Assembly: GCA_040222185.1 (NCBI GenBank)
Contig: JAVKDP010000049.1
Location: forward strand, 1-58,242
Direction of reading: 5' to 3'
Origin: JAVKDP01 sp040222185
GTDB taxonomy: Bacteria; Bacteroidota; Rhodothermia; Balneolales; Balneolaceae
DNA: 58,242 nucleotides
Shown here: piece by piece, positions 16,010 through 23,582 of the stretch
How positions within the stretch are numbered: the stretch's first letter is position 1
Layout of the letters: each line of letters begins with the position of its first letter
The notes under the pieces: model-generated
What the model saw: the letters and a program-made list of their open reading frames with translations, nothing else
Told to the model about the DNA's origin: nothing
The model's database searches: none
Position numbers and translations under genes: made by a program

Positions 16010-17039
16010 TCAATTATTAAAAGCTACGACTCAAACTTTGCTAGGAAAACTGACTATTGAAATAGCAAAAATTGATTCAACTAAAATTTTGCTTGTTAGT
16101 GAGTTTGCAAAGCAACTTTTAGATCAAATTAAGCTAGTTATAAGTTCTGGAAACTATAAAAAGGAATGCTTTTTAGTCATAGAGTTGGATATTGCAGATA
16201 ATAGTAATAAAAAAGAGTTATTTGAAAACAAACTAATTGAACACTACTACACTACTGGAAAAATATATAAATCTAATTTAATTACTGTGGGTCCAACAGG
16301 AGGGATAGTAAATGACGCTGAGAGTTTACTTGAAAGTTTAGAGGATGTAGTTGACTTATCAATGAATAATAAGCAGTTTATTTACTTTATTATTGATGGA
16401 GCTAGTTTAGAAGTTTTCATTGATGGTCGGTTAATCAAACAAATTGGGAATATATTTTCTCCAGATCGCGCTATTCAATTTAAATACCATCAACCTATCG
16501 AAAATTATAGAACTATTGTAAATGTACACAATCATAAAATATTAACCGCTCATTCCGGTAGTCAACATTGGATAAATAAGAGAAAAAGAATATTGAGATC
16601 TAGCCCTGAAAAAATTTTTCGAACTAGTCTTGCATTATATATGGATGATCATATCGCAAACGGCTATGTAGATGAGGAAGCTTCGAATAATAATAGTGAT
16701 GACAGTTGTGATATAATCGTTCATCATTATGAAAAAAAGAAAGATTATTTATTCGAATTAAAGTGGTTAGGCAAATCTGAGGGTACTGATATCGTTAAAG
16801 AGGAAAAAGTAAAATACCAGTTAGAGTCTGGGCTTGAACAAGTTCATATATATTTAGAAAGAAATGATGGCTGTTGCAATGCTCATCTTATAATATATGA
16901 TGGGAGAGAAGAAACTAAAGAACATAATTTTGAAGATAAAGATGAGTGGGACGAAAGGATTGATAAAAATCCTCAATTCGTACATTTAGTTAGTAAGTCT
17001 GCTTCGGAATTAGGCAAAGAATCTCAAAGAAAAAATTAA
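15996..17039 (+). CDS. PD-(D/E)XK nuclease-like effector
   Basis: 347 residues. In the C-terminal third, D239 (SCDIIVHHY) and E254-x-K256 (YLFELKW) are spaced as in the PD-(D/E)XK nuclease active site, with a following KYQLESGLEQVHIYL helix/strand that supplies the usual Gln/Tyr region. The N-terminal two thirds (about 1–220) are alpha/beta without a known domain and may be the interaction or sensing part. It overlaps the middle-component gene by 14 bases and is followed after 2 bases by the methyltransferase. It is best read as the DNA-cutting effector of the operon; a restriction-type role is inferred from the paired methylase. Confidence 0.7.
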   Translation: MPQIDQLLKATTQTLLGKLTIEIAKIDSTKILLVSEFAKQLLDQIKLVISSGNYKKECFLVIELDIADNSNKKELFENKLIEHYYTTGKIYKSNLITVGPTGGIVNDAESLLESLEDVVDLSMNNKQFIYFIIDGASLEVFIDGRLIKQIGNIFSPDRAIQFKYHQPIENYRTIVNVHNHKILTAHSGSQHWINKRKRILRSSPEKIFRTSLALYMDDHIANGYVDEEASNNNSDDSCDIIVHHYEKKKDYLFELKWLGKSEGTDIVKEEKVKYQLESGLEQVHIYLERNDGCCNAHLIIYDGREETKEHNFEDKDEWDERIDKNPQFVHLVSKSASELGKESQRKN

Positions 17040-17041
17040 GA

Positions 17042-18328
17042 ATGACCCAAAAAATAATTATTAAGGATTACTCAAGTACATATGGTGAACTAGTAACATT
17101 TAATACAAACAATAATCGTAGTCATCATAGGTGGTATCCTTTAGTAGAGGGATTTTCTTTTGAATTTGTTCGAGCAATAATAGGGGAACAAGAAAAGTTA
17201 CCTAAGACGTGTCTAGATCCGTTTGGTGGTGTTGGAACAACAGCGCTTACTTGCCAAGAATTGGGGATCAAATGTCATACAATTGAAAGCAATCCTTTTT
17301 TTTATGAGGTTTCGAGAACAAAATTAAGGAACGACTACGCTTCTCCTGTTATACTAAAATTTATTGAAACACTTGTTTTAGCAAGTAATAGAAAACCCTT
17401 AGCTGTAAACTTACCCAATCTTGAGTCAGAAACTTTCTTCGAATCAAATAATAGAAGCAAGTGGTTGCTTGATTCAGAAGTGGCTTATGCTATACAAGAG
17501 ATTATTAATCTAATTGATTTGAATTTTCAAAATGAAGTTAAGTACAGCAAGCTTTTCAAAGTTGGTTTATCTAACCTATTAGTACCAATGAGCAATGTTT
17601 TTAGAAATGGAAAGTGTCTTTCATATAGAAAGGGATGGAAAGAGAATAGCTTTTCCAGAAAGGATGTGTTCAATAGGTTTATTGAATATTGTAGAAATGT
17701 AATACTTATTGATATTCGAACATCCATGCAAGAGAATAGGATTACAAATTTTTTGAACGTTGAATTTGGTGATGCCAGAGATAAAATAAAAGAAATAGAG
17801 GATAATTCTCTAGACCTTGTAATCACTTCTCCGCCATATTTGAATTCAAGAGATTACACAGACATTTATAGGTTAGAACTTTGGATGTTGGGATATGTAA
17901 CAAATTTTGAACAGGAAAAAGTAATAAGGAAATCTGCACTCACATCTCATGTACAGGTTGAATTAAAGGATTACGAATTACTAGATAATAGAAAATTAGC
18001 ATCCTTTGTAAGTCACCTTAATAATCTAAACGGAAGTCTATGGAATAAGAATATCCCTAATATGATTAAGGGTTATTTCTCTGACATGCATGAACTTCTA
18101 TTAGAGATAAATAAAAAACTTAGAACTGGTGGAAAAGTTTACTTAAATGTATCTAATTCGGCTTATGGAAATGAAATTTGTTATGTAGATGAGATTCTTT
18201 TCGAAATTGCTGAATCATTGGGTTTTTTAGGAATTGAAATAAGAGAGGCAAGAAAGATAAATTCAAGTAGACAACAAAAGTTACCTGAAAAACTAAGAGA
18301 AAGTGTTATTGTATTAAAAAAAGTATAG
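17042..18328 (+). CDS. DNA (N4-cytosine/N6-adenine) methyltransferase
   Basis: 428 residues. The AdoMet-binding motif I is DPFGGVGTT (59–67) and the catalytic motif IV is TSPPY (262–266), in the order I then IV with about 195 residues between. TSPPY is usual for amino-methyltransferases acting on cytosine N4 or adenine N6. The region between the motifs may carry target recognition. It begins 2 bases after the nuclease-like gene, as the fourth member of the operon, so it probably protects host DNA from that nuclease. An RNA-directed relative (Trm11-like) has similar motifs but is unlikely in this setting. Confidence 0.88.
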   Translation: MTQKIIIKDYSSTYGELVTFNTNNNRSHHRWYPLVEGFSFEFVRAIIGEQEKLPKTCLDPFGGVGTTALTCQELGIKCHTIESNPFFYEVSRTKLRNDYASPVILKFIETLVLASNRKPLAVNLPNLESETFFESNNRSKWLLDSEVAYAIQEIINLIDLNFQNEVKYSKLFKVGLSNLLVPMSNVFRNGKCLSYRKGWKENSFSRKDVFNRFIEYCRNVILIDIRTSMQENRITNFLNVEFGDARDKIKEIEDNSLDLVITSPPYLNSRDYTDIYRLELWMLGYVTNFEQEKVIRKSALTSHVQVELKDYELLDNRKLASFVSHLNNLNGSLWNKNIPNMIKGYFSDMHELLLEINKKLRTGGKVYLNVSNSAYGNEICYVDEILFEIAESLGFLGIEIREARKINSSRQQKLPEKLRESVIVLKKV

Positions 18329-18446
18329 CGAATTTATTGTAATAGTTTCTATTTAATTCACTTTATAGATAAAAGCTTTTGATTTTTGAAGCTGAATTTT
18401 TCATTTACAGTTTTATCTAAAATTTCTTTATAAGACTATCCAAGTT

Positions 18447-18689
18447 TTATTTATACTCAAATTGTTCTTCTATCTTTAAAACAAGATCACTCATTTTCAT
18501 TTCTAATGAGAGTGCAAGTTGCATGAGGGTTGCAGAGGATGGGTTTTTAATTCCTCTTTCAATTTCAGAAATATATACAGAACTGGTTTCACATTTTGCA
18601 GCAAGCTCTTCCTGAGTCAAACCTGCCTGTTCTCTTAATTCCTTAACAGTTCTACCGATTGCAATATTTAAACCATCCACTTTTTTCAC
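18447..18689 (-). CDS. XRE-family transcriptional regulator
   Basis: 80 residues, almost entirely one helix-turn-helix: IGRTVKELREQAGLTQEELAAKCETSSVYISEIERGIKNPSSATLMQLALSLEMKMSDL. Such small Cro/C1-type proteins act as dimeric repressors, and as controller (C) proteins in restriction-modification loci. It converges with the methyltransferase and diverges from the unknown gene at 18745, with 55 bases between the starts, so it probably represses itself and/or that gene. It is less AT-rich in appearance than its neighbours. Confidence 0.93.
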   Translation of the reverse strand: MKKVDGLNIAIGRTVKELREQAGLTQEELAAKCETSSVYISEIERGIKNPSSATLMQLALSLEMKMSDLVLKIEEQFEYK

Positions 18690-18726
18690 TTGTAAAGCTT
18701 AAAGCGGATAACGATATTAAACCATA

Positions 18727-18742
18727 AACTATAGCATTAGTT
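18727..18742. promoter_or_regulatory. Possible XRE operator
   Basis: AACTA-TAGCAT-TAGTT is a 5-bp inverted repeat in the 55-base gap between the divergent XRE gene and the gene at 18745, a position expected for an autoregulatory site. The arms are short, so chance is possible. Confidence 0.3.
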
Positions 18743-18744
18743 AT

Positions 18745-19506
18745 ATGAATATTTTTTTACAGAAAATATTAAAAAGAGATTTATCTCACGCTGTTGAACC
18801 TAGCAATTCTTTGCCATTGGTTTTAAAGGATATTCAATTTTTTGGTTATGGATGGAAAGCGAAAAATAAATTTCATTCATACAATGAAATTGTAAGTCTT
18901 AGATATAATATGAAAAGACAAGCTTACAACTCAGTATTTAAAGGCGATGAGTATAAACTAGAAATTTTCTATGGAAATGAATCAAAAAGCATAATTAATG
19001 CAGATTTAAAAGAATTTAATTCCCAAACTTTAGTTGTAAAAAGGTTTGGAATAGGGTTACCAAGAAAAGAGTTAGATAAGCTACTAACTATAAAAGGGTT
19101 TATAGAAAAAAAAACATATTTCAAAAGACTATATAGGTACTATAAGTTATACTTGCAGAATGGCAATTTAGATTTAGGTTATAAGGTTCAATCTAACGGG
19201 GACATTTTTCTTCATAACAAAGTTGTTTCAAATATCATTGATTCATACAAAAAAAATTTGATTGAATTTGGAACTGAGAAAAGAATATCCAGGATGTTTT
19301 CTATGTCAAATTCTTTCGAAGTTAAAATCCATCACACAAAAGAGTTTAGAAAATTCCTCAATAATTCAACTAGTATATTTTTGTATCAGGATCATGATAT
19401 TGTACTTAGCCTGATTTCTAATTTACTTAATAAAGGATATTTTTTTGAATGGGAACCAGAATCATTCTATGAGTATTATGGTACGTTCTTCGAAGATTTG
19501 ATCTAA
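18745..19506 (+). CDS. Unknown basic protein of the element
   Basis: 253 residues, strongly Lys/Phe/Tyr-rich and very AT-rich in codons, without signal peptide or recognisable motif. Segments such as KRFGIGLPRKELDKLLTIKGFIEKKTYFKRLYRYYKLYLQNGNLDLGYK and the acidic-aromatic end (GYFFEWEPESFYEYYGTFFEDLI) suggest a soluble alpha/beta protein. It is the last gene before the right attachment site. Divergence from an XRE gene resembles regulator–toxin or regulator–effector pairs, but this is position only. Confidence 0.7.
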   Translation: MNIFLQKILKRDLSHAVEPSNSLPLVLKDIQFFGYGWKAKNKFHSYNEIVSLRYNMKRQAYNSVFKGDEYKLEIFYGNESKSIINADLKEFNSQTLVVKRFGIGLPRKELDKLLTIKGFIEKKTYFKRLYRYYKLYLQNGNLDLGYKVQSNGDIFLHNKVVSNIIDSYKKNLIEFGTEKRISRMFSMSNSFEVKIHHTKEFRKFLNNSTSIFLYQDHDIVLSLISNLLNKGYFFEWEPESFYEYYGTFFEDLI

Positions 19507-19613
19507 TAATTTTAGGTTAGCGACTTGAAATTCATGTGAACTATTCGGTGACCTTATATTTAACTAAAACTAAAAACAGTAGTATTCAGCTAATAACAGG
19601 GGTTCTAAATTGA

Positions 19614-19636
19614 GGTTCAAGACCCCGCACCTCCAC
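19614..19636 (+). repeat. attR: right edge of the ssrA element
   Basis: GGTTC (19614–19618) and CCCCGCACCTCCAC (19623–19636) match the ssrA end at 6994–7016; four of the intervening bases differ (CAAGA against CGACT). This is the displaced copy left by site-specific integration. Confidence 0.85.
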
Positions 19637-19650
19637 AATAAAATAATACT

Positions 19651-19692
19651 AAGCCTCTGTAAAATGTTGGTCTCAACGGATTGCAGGGGCTT
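19651..19692. terminator. Probable displaced original ssrA terminator
   Basis: AAGCCTCTG (19651–19659) and CAGGGGCTT (19684–19692) can form a stem with one wobble. It resembles the hairpin at 7039–7079 in sequence and in distance from the att repeat, so it is probably the chromosomal ssrA terminator moved away by the insertion. The T-run is weak. Confidence 0.45.
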
Positions 19693-19740
19693 TATGTGTT
19701 TGTGGGGGTAAATATTTTGCGTATTGCTACTTTTTATTTT

Positions 19741-19818
19741 AAGCTAAGTAATTAATTCTGTTACTTTCATAAAATCGAAAGCCTTGCCACTTAAACTCAG
19801 CCGCTATACAGTTATAAC
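19741..19818. repeat. attC-like half site (degenerate)
   Basis: AGCTAAGTAATTAATTCTGTT (19742–19762) is shared with 20256–20276, where it reads ATTTTGTT at the end, and the following ACTTAAACTCAG and GTTATAAC (19811–19818) parallel the right half of the 124-bp structure at 20202–20325. GTTATAAC fits the core-site pattern GTTRRRY of integron cassettes and lies 4 bases before the lipoprotein start. The left half is missing. A shared promoter is the alternative explanation. Confidence 0.35.
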
Positions 19819-19822
19819 AAGA

Positions 19823-20194
19823 ATGAAGTTCAATCTTAAAATCTTATTCATTTTAACTTTGTGTGTAGTTGGATGTAATCATACTCAAAACCAACCTTTT
19901 GAAAAAGTTTTAGGGGAATGGAAAAGCATAAAATTAGCTGGCAATGATATCGGTGATTTTATTAAAGAAATTAATTTTTCTTTTTTAACTGATTCAAGCC
20001 ACATCGGTACAGCATTTATGGCAGATAGTACTATTGACGTAAAGAAAGGGACTTTTGATATTAAAAGTGATTCTTTGATATTAATTGTAAATGACAATGT
20101 AATTGCTATGAAATACTCTTTCTCGAGAGATACACTAATTATCTACGATACGTCTATAGATTCACAGGTATATTTGCTAAAAAAAGAAAACTAA
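19823..20194 (+). CDS. Small lipoprotein, lipocalin-like
   Basis: 123 residues from the ATG at 19823; an in-frame ATG at 19784 would put 13 residues before a clean lipoprotein signal. FILTLCVVGC is the lipobox, so the protein is membrane-anchored. The body (VLGEWKSIKLAGNDIGDFIKEINFSFLTDSSHIGTAF…GTFDIKSDSLILIVND) has the 'G-x-W' start and strand pattern of lipocalin-like proteins of Bacteroidota. The function is unknown. It lies between two attC-like repeats and so may be a captured cassette. Confidence 0.7.
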   Translation: MKFNLKILFILTLCVVGCNHTQNQPFEKVLGEWKSIKLAGNDIGDFIKEINFSFLTDSSHIGTAFMADSTIDVKKGTFDIKSDSLILIVNDNVIAMKYSFSRDTLIIYDTSIDSQVYLLKKEN

Positions 20195-20201
20195 ATTTCT
20201 A

Positions 20202-20325
20202 TATAACGACCGTTTTAAGCAAGATTCTTGGAGTGATCTGCATTTTTTAACTTTTAGCTAAGTAATTAATTTTGTTCTTTTCAAAAAAAATAACCGTCTC
20301 ACCGCTTAAACGCGGAGTCATTATA
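20202..20325. repeat. attC-like 124-bp inverted structure
   Basis: Left arm TATAACGACCGTTTTAAGC (20202–20220) is an imperfect reverse complement of GCTTAAACGCGGAGTCATTATA (20304–20325), with unpaired bases. Size and ends (TATAAC … TTATA) resemble large chromosomal-integron attC sites, and it lies exactly between two small genes of the same orientation. The right core is ATTATAT rather than GTTRRRY, so it is degenerate or only similar. Confidence 0.4.
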
Positions 20326-20344
20326 TTTATATTCACTAACTGTA

Positions 20345-20704
20345 ATGTCAACACCTTATATCATTACCAAGTCTCCTAAAAGCACTGGAATAGCAATCCT
20401 ATTAACGTTGCTCTTTGGTCCTATTGGACTATTCTATGCAAGTGTTTTAGGGGGTTTTATTATGACATTCACCCCAATTGCTTTAATTGGTACTAGCTAT
20501 TACTACCTAATTTACAATGTTACCGAAGGTAACTATGCCTTTTTTGATTGGGCAGCAGATTACTTTCTAGACTTTTATATGATAGGGGTGTCTCTTCCAA
20601 TTATTTATTGGCTGATGAACATTATCTGGGCTGTGATAGGAGTTAGAAATTATAATAAGAGATTGGAAGCTGATGCTATAAAACAAACAAAATACACGTT
20701 TTAG
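20345..20704 (+). CDS. Small membrane protein of unknown function
   Basis: 119 residues with about three membrane segments: GIAILLTLLFGPIGLFYASVLGGFIMTFTPIALIGTSYYYLIY near the start and MIGVSLPIIYWLMNIIWAVIG near the end, then a short basic tail. The first part (KSTGIAILLTLLFGPIGLFYASVLGG) resembles small conserved membrane proteins annotated only as hypothetical. It lies between the attC-like structure at 20202–20325 and a TATAACAAGCGCTT stretch at 20729 that resembles the left arm of another such site. Confidence 0.65.
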   Translation: MSTPYIITKSPKSTGIAILLTLLFGPIGLFYASVLGGFIMTFTPIALIGTSYYYLIYNVTEGNYAFFDWAADYFLDFYMIGVSLPIIYWLMNIIWAVIGVRNYNKRLEADAIKQTKYTF

Positions 20705-20806
20705 TAAAGTACTTTTTTAAAGCATGGATATAACAAGCGCTTCAAATCTGAAGTAGCTAAAGCATCACTAACTTCTCAAGGAAATAAACATACTCATGCG
20801 CTCCAC

Positions 20807-22102
20807 TTAAAACCCAAATAGACCAGGTAACCACAGGCTGATTTGTGGGAAGTAGGTGATCAGTAAGAGTGCCACAATCATCGCGATGAAAAGCGGGAGT
20901 AGTGGTTTAACCACTTTCGATATAGTGGTTCCGGCAATTCCAACCCCGACAAAAAGCACGGTTCCTACTGGTGGTGTACATAAGCCAATACTCAGGTTCA
21001 GAATCATGATAATACCAAAGTGAATCGGATCAATTCCAAGCTCCATCACGATAGGGAGGAAAATGGGAGTGAAGATCAGTACTGCAGGAGTCATGTCCAT
21101 AAAGGTTCCTACTGCAAGTAAAATCACATTGATCATTAACAGTATGATGATCTTGTTATCACTCAGGGCCAGCAAGGAAGCGGAAACCGTCTGAGGAATT
21201 TCTTCAAATGACATCACCCAGCTCATCGCAATAGAAGTTGCTATCAATAGCATTACAATGGATGTGGTTGAGACAGAATCGAGAAAGATTTTTGGGAGTT
21301 CTTTTACTTTGAGCTCTTTGTAGAGGAAGCCCAATCCAAGTGTATAAACCACAGCAATTGCGGAGGCTTCGGTAGCCGTAAATACTCCCGCTATGATTCC
21401 GCCAATTACAATAATCAGTAAAAAGAGTGCAGGGATTGCATCAAAAAAGCTTTTGAATAATTCTGATAAACTGGTGCGTTCTCCCACCGGGAAACCTTTT
21501 CGTTTTGCCCAGATCGCAGCTACCACCATCAACATAAGACCTGTTAAAATACCCGGTAAGTAACCCGCAATAAACAATGCCGCAATGGAAACCCCACCAC
21601 TTGCCAGTGAATATACAATCAGGATATTGGAGGGAGGGATAAGCAGCCCTGTGGTTGAGGACGTAATATTTACAGCAGCACCAAACTCTTTGGAATAGCC
21701 TTCTTTTTCCATTCGCGGCCCCAGAATTGAACCAATAGCTGAAGCGGCAGCTACAGAAGATCCTGCAATGGCACCGAATAACATAGCGGCTACAACATTA
21801 ACGTGAGCAAGTCCGCCCGGAAGGGAACCCATAAGATTTTTGGCAAGCCGTATTAACCGGTGAGCCAATCCTCCTTTGTTTATAAGCTGCCCGGCGAGTA
21901 TAAAGAAGGGGATGGCAAGTAATGTAAAGCTATCTAACCCGGTAGCCATACGTTGAGCGAAAGTGGTAAAAGCAGGAATAGAGTCCATGCTGACTAGCAA
22001 CGTCACCATTCCTGATAAACCGATACTCCATGCTATGGGAACTCCAACTCCCAGGAAAATTACAAAACTTATAATCAGAATAAGTACTTCAATAGTTTCC
22101 AT
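20807..22102 (-). CDS. dctM: TRAP transporter large permease (DctM-type)
   Basis: 431 residues, about 12 membrane segments, with family landmarks GVPIAWSIGLSG, ANSIGSILGPRME-like ASAIGSILGPRMEKEGY, SSTTGLLIPPSNILI and LSIGLCTPPVGTVLFVGVGIAG. This is the ion-coupled transport subunit of a TRAP uptake system in the inner membrane. It is the last gene of kduI–kduD–lacI–dctPQM, so the substrate is probably a uronate or unsaturated uronate. Two bases separate it from the small permease. Confidence 0.95.
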   Translation of the reverse strand: METIEVLILIISFVIFLGVGVPIAWSIGLSGMVTLLVSMDSIPAFTTFAQRMATGLDSFTLLAIPFFILAGQLINKGGLAHRLIRLAKNLMGSLPGGLAHVNVVAAMLFGAIAGSSVAAASAIGSILGPRMEKEGYSKEFGAAVNITSSTTGLLIPPSNILIVYSLASGGVSIAALFIAGYLPGILTGLMLMVVAAIWAKRKGFPVGERTSLSELFKSFFDAIPALFLLIIVIGGIIAGVFTATEASAIAVVYTLGLGFLYKELKVKELPKIFLDSVSTTSIVMLLIATSIAMSWVMSFEEIPQTVSASLLALSDNKIIILLMINVILLAVGTFMDMTPAVLIFTPIFLPIVMELGIDPIHFGIIMILNLSIGLCTPPVGTVLFVGVGIAGTTISKVVKPLLPLFIAMIVALLLITYFPQISLWLPGLFGF

Positions 22103-22104
22103 AA

Positions 22105-22593
22105 TCAGGCCTTATCCGTGTTAGTTTGTGAAGAGTTGTCAATCTCAAGAGTGAAAATATCCCTGATCTTATAAGAAACAATAAGAAGCCCGCTCACCGG
22201 AAGAATGATGTAAACGTAAGCAAGGGGAATCTGCATGGCAGCTGAGGTTTGGCCAAGCGAGTAGGTGATATACACCAACCGGAGCCCTCCAATTACAAAG
22301 GTGCAGAATACAAAAATAGCCACCAGCACATTGATGAAAATTTGTAGCTGGTATTTGGCTTTGCCTTCCAGTTTGGTAGGGAGCAGGTCGATGGCGAGAT
22401 GAAATTTTTTACCGGAAGCATACGCGCCACCAAGCAATCCTATCCAGATCAATAAGTACCGGGCGAGTTCATCAGTAAATGAGCTAGGCGATGACAGCGC
22501 ATATCGGCTTAGTACCTGCCAACAGACACTTATGAGCATAACAGCCATCAAAAACGCTAAGAAATACTCGAGAAATTTATCAAGTTTATTCAT
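22105..22593 (-). CDS. dctQ: TRAP transporter small permease (DctQ-type)
   Basis: 162 residues with four membrane segments and the DctQ mark LARYLLIWIGLLGGAYASGKKFHLAIDLL. It partners with the large permease in the inner membrane. It overlaps the binding-protein gene by 8 bases, which implies coupled translation. Confidence 0.93.
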   Translation of the reverse strand: MNKLDKFLEYFLAFLMAVMLISVCWQVLSRYALSSPSSFTDELARYLLIWIGLLGGAYASGKKFHLAIDLLPTKLEGKAKYQLQIFINVLVAIFVFCTFVIGGLRLVYITYSLGQTSAAMQIPLAYVYIILPVSGLLIVSYKIRDIFTLEIDNSSQTNTDKA

Positions 22594-23578
22594 TTCCTTC
22601 CTCCCGAATACGTTGGATAAGTTTGTAAAACTTCGGATCGGATTCTTTGTATTGTTCGTAAATAGGTGCGGTCATTTCCATGAACGGTTTTTTGTCGGGA
22701 TAGAATATTTCAACACCAGCGGCTTCTACTGCAGCAAGTGCTTCTTTTTCAGATTCCTGCCAAACCTGGAACTGGTAAGTTGATGAAGAATCAGCAGCAG
22801 CTTGTATCCATCCTTGTTCCTCTGCACTTAACTTGTTCCATTGTAACGTACTGATTAATAAGAGATCAGGAACCATTAAATGTTCATCTAAACTGTAGTA
22901 TTTGGCTACTTCGTAATGCCGGGATGAATAATAGGATGGAGGGTTATTCTCCGCTCCATCAACTACACCTTGTTGCAGTGCGGTATATAATTCGCCAAAG
23001 GAAATCGGAGTAGGCGAACCGCTCAGGCTTCTAACCATACTCATCGACATCTGACTTTCCATTACCCTTATTTTGAGGCCGGTAAGGTCATCGGGTGAAA
23101 GAACAGGTTTTTCTTTTGTATAAAAACTTCTCTTTCCGGCATCATAATAAGTAAGCCCGCGAAGCCAGTATTCTTCTCCCGCAAGCAGTAACTCTTTTCC
23201 GGTTTCTCCCTTAAGAACGGCTTGAACATGAGCATCATCCCGGAATAAGTAAGGAAGGCTATACACCCTGAATTCAGGTACAAAATTTTCAATGGCGGCA
23301 GTAGAGACTTTAGTCATGCCAATACTGCCTATTTGCAAAAGTTCCAGCGCTTCACGCTCGGTTCCAAGTTGCTGGTTAGGGAAAACTTTGACTTTGAGTC
23401 TGCCATCTGAGTTTTCTTCCACCAGTTCAGCCATTCTCATAATCCCAAGATGAACAGGGTGCAAAGTATTTAAAGAATGAGCTAACCGGATAGTTTTCGT
23501 GGCTGAAGAATCAGAACAACTCAAAAAGAGAGTACTTGCAAGCAGAAGACATAAAAAAGTAGTGAGGATTTTTTGCAT
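22586..23578 (-). CDS. dctP: TRAP substrate-binding lipoprotein (DctP-type)
   Basis: 330 residues with a lipobox (LLLASTLFLSC), so here the binding protein is lipid-anchored rather than free in the periplasm. Family marks: IRLAHSLNTLHPVHLGIMRMAELVEENSDGRLKVKVFPNQQLGTEREALELLQIG, and GLKIRVMESQMSMSMVRSLSGSPTPISFGELYTALQQGVVDGAENNPPSY, which includes the conserved Arg (IRVM) that binds the substrate carboxylate. The KduI/KduD neighbours suggest uronate-type ligands. Four bases separate it from the lacI gene. Confidence 0.95.
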   Translation of the reverse strand: MQKILTTFLCLLLASTLFLSCSDSSATKTIRLAHSLNTLHPVHLGIMRMAELVEENSDGRLKVKVFPNQQLGTEREALELLQIGSIGMTKVSTAAIENFVPEFRVYSLPYLFRDDAHVQAVLKGETGKELLLAGEEYWLRGLTYYDAGKRSFYTKEKPVLSPDDLTGLKIRVMESQMSMSMVRSLSGSPTPISFGELYTALQQGVVDGAENNPPSYYSSRHYEVAKYYSLDEHLMVPDLLLISTLQWNKLSAEEQGWIQAAADSSSTYQFQVWQESEKEALAAVEAAGVEIFYPDKKPFMEMTAPIYEQYKESDPKFYKLIQRIREEGNE

Positions 23579-23582
23579 GAGA

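Larger units (their letters stand above)
7016..19636. mobile_element. Integrative element (genomic island) inserted in ssrA
   Basis: About 12.6 kb between direct repeats of the ssrA 3' end (7003–7016 and 19623–19636). It starts with a tyrosine recombinase and is visibly more AT-rich than both flanks. Cargo in order: integrase, RepA-like ATPase, excisionase-like HTH, two small unknowns, a JAMM/RadC-like protein, an unknown 364-residue protein, a Cys-rich putative zinc protein, a four-gene ATPase/winged-helix/nuclease/methyltransferase operon, an XRE regulator and an unknown. No relaxase, coupling protein or conjugation genes and no phage structural genes are visible, so it would need a helper to move between cells, or it is a satellite-like element. 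Confidence 0.88.

Noticed and set aside
13346..17039. Calling the three genes Lamassu outright
   Set aside because: The ATPase resembles LmuB in plan, but the effector and middle protein cannot be tied to LmuA and LmuC by sequence reading alone, the gene order differs from that usually described, and a methyltransferase is present.
7230..19506. Search for conjugation, relaxase or phage structural genes in the island
   Set aside because: None of the encoded proteins shows relaxase, VirD4/TraG, capsid, portal or tail features.
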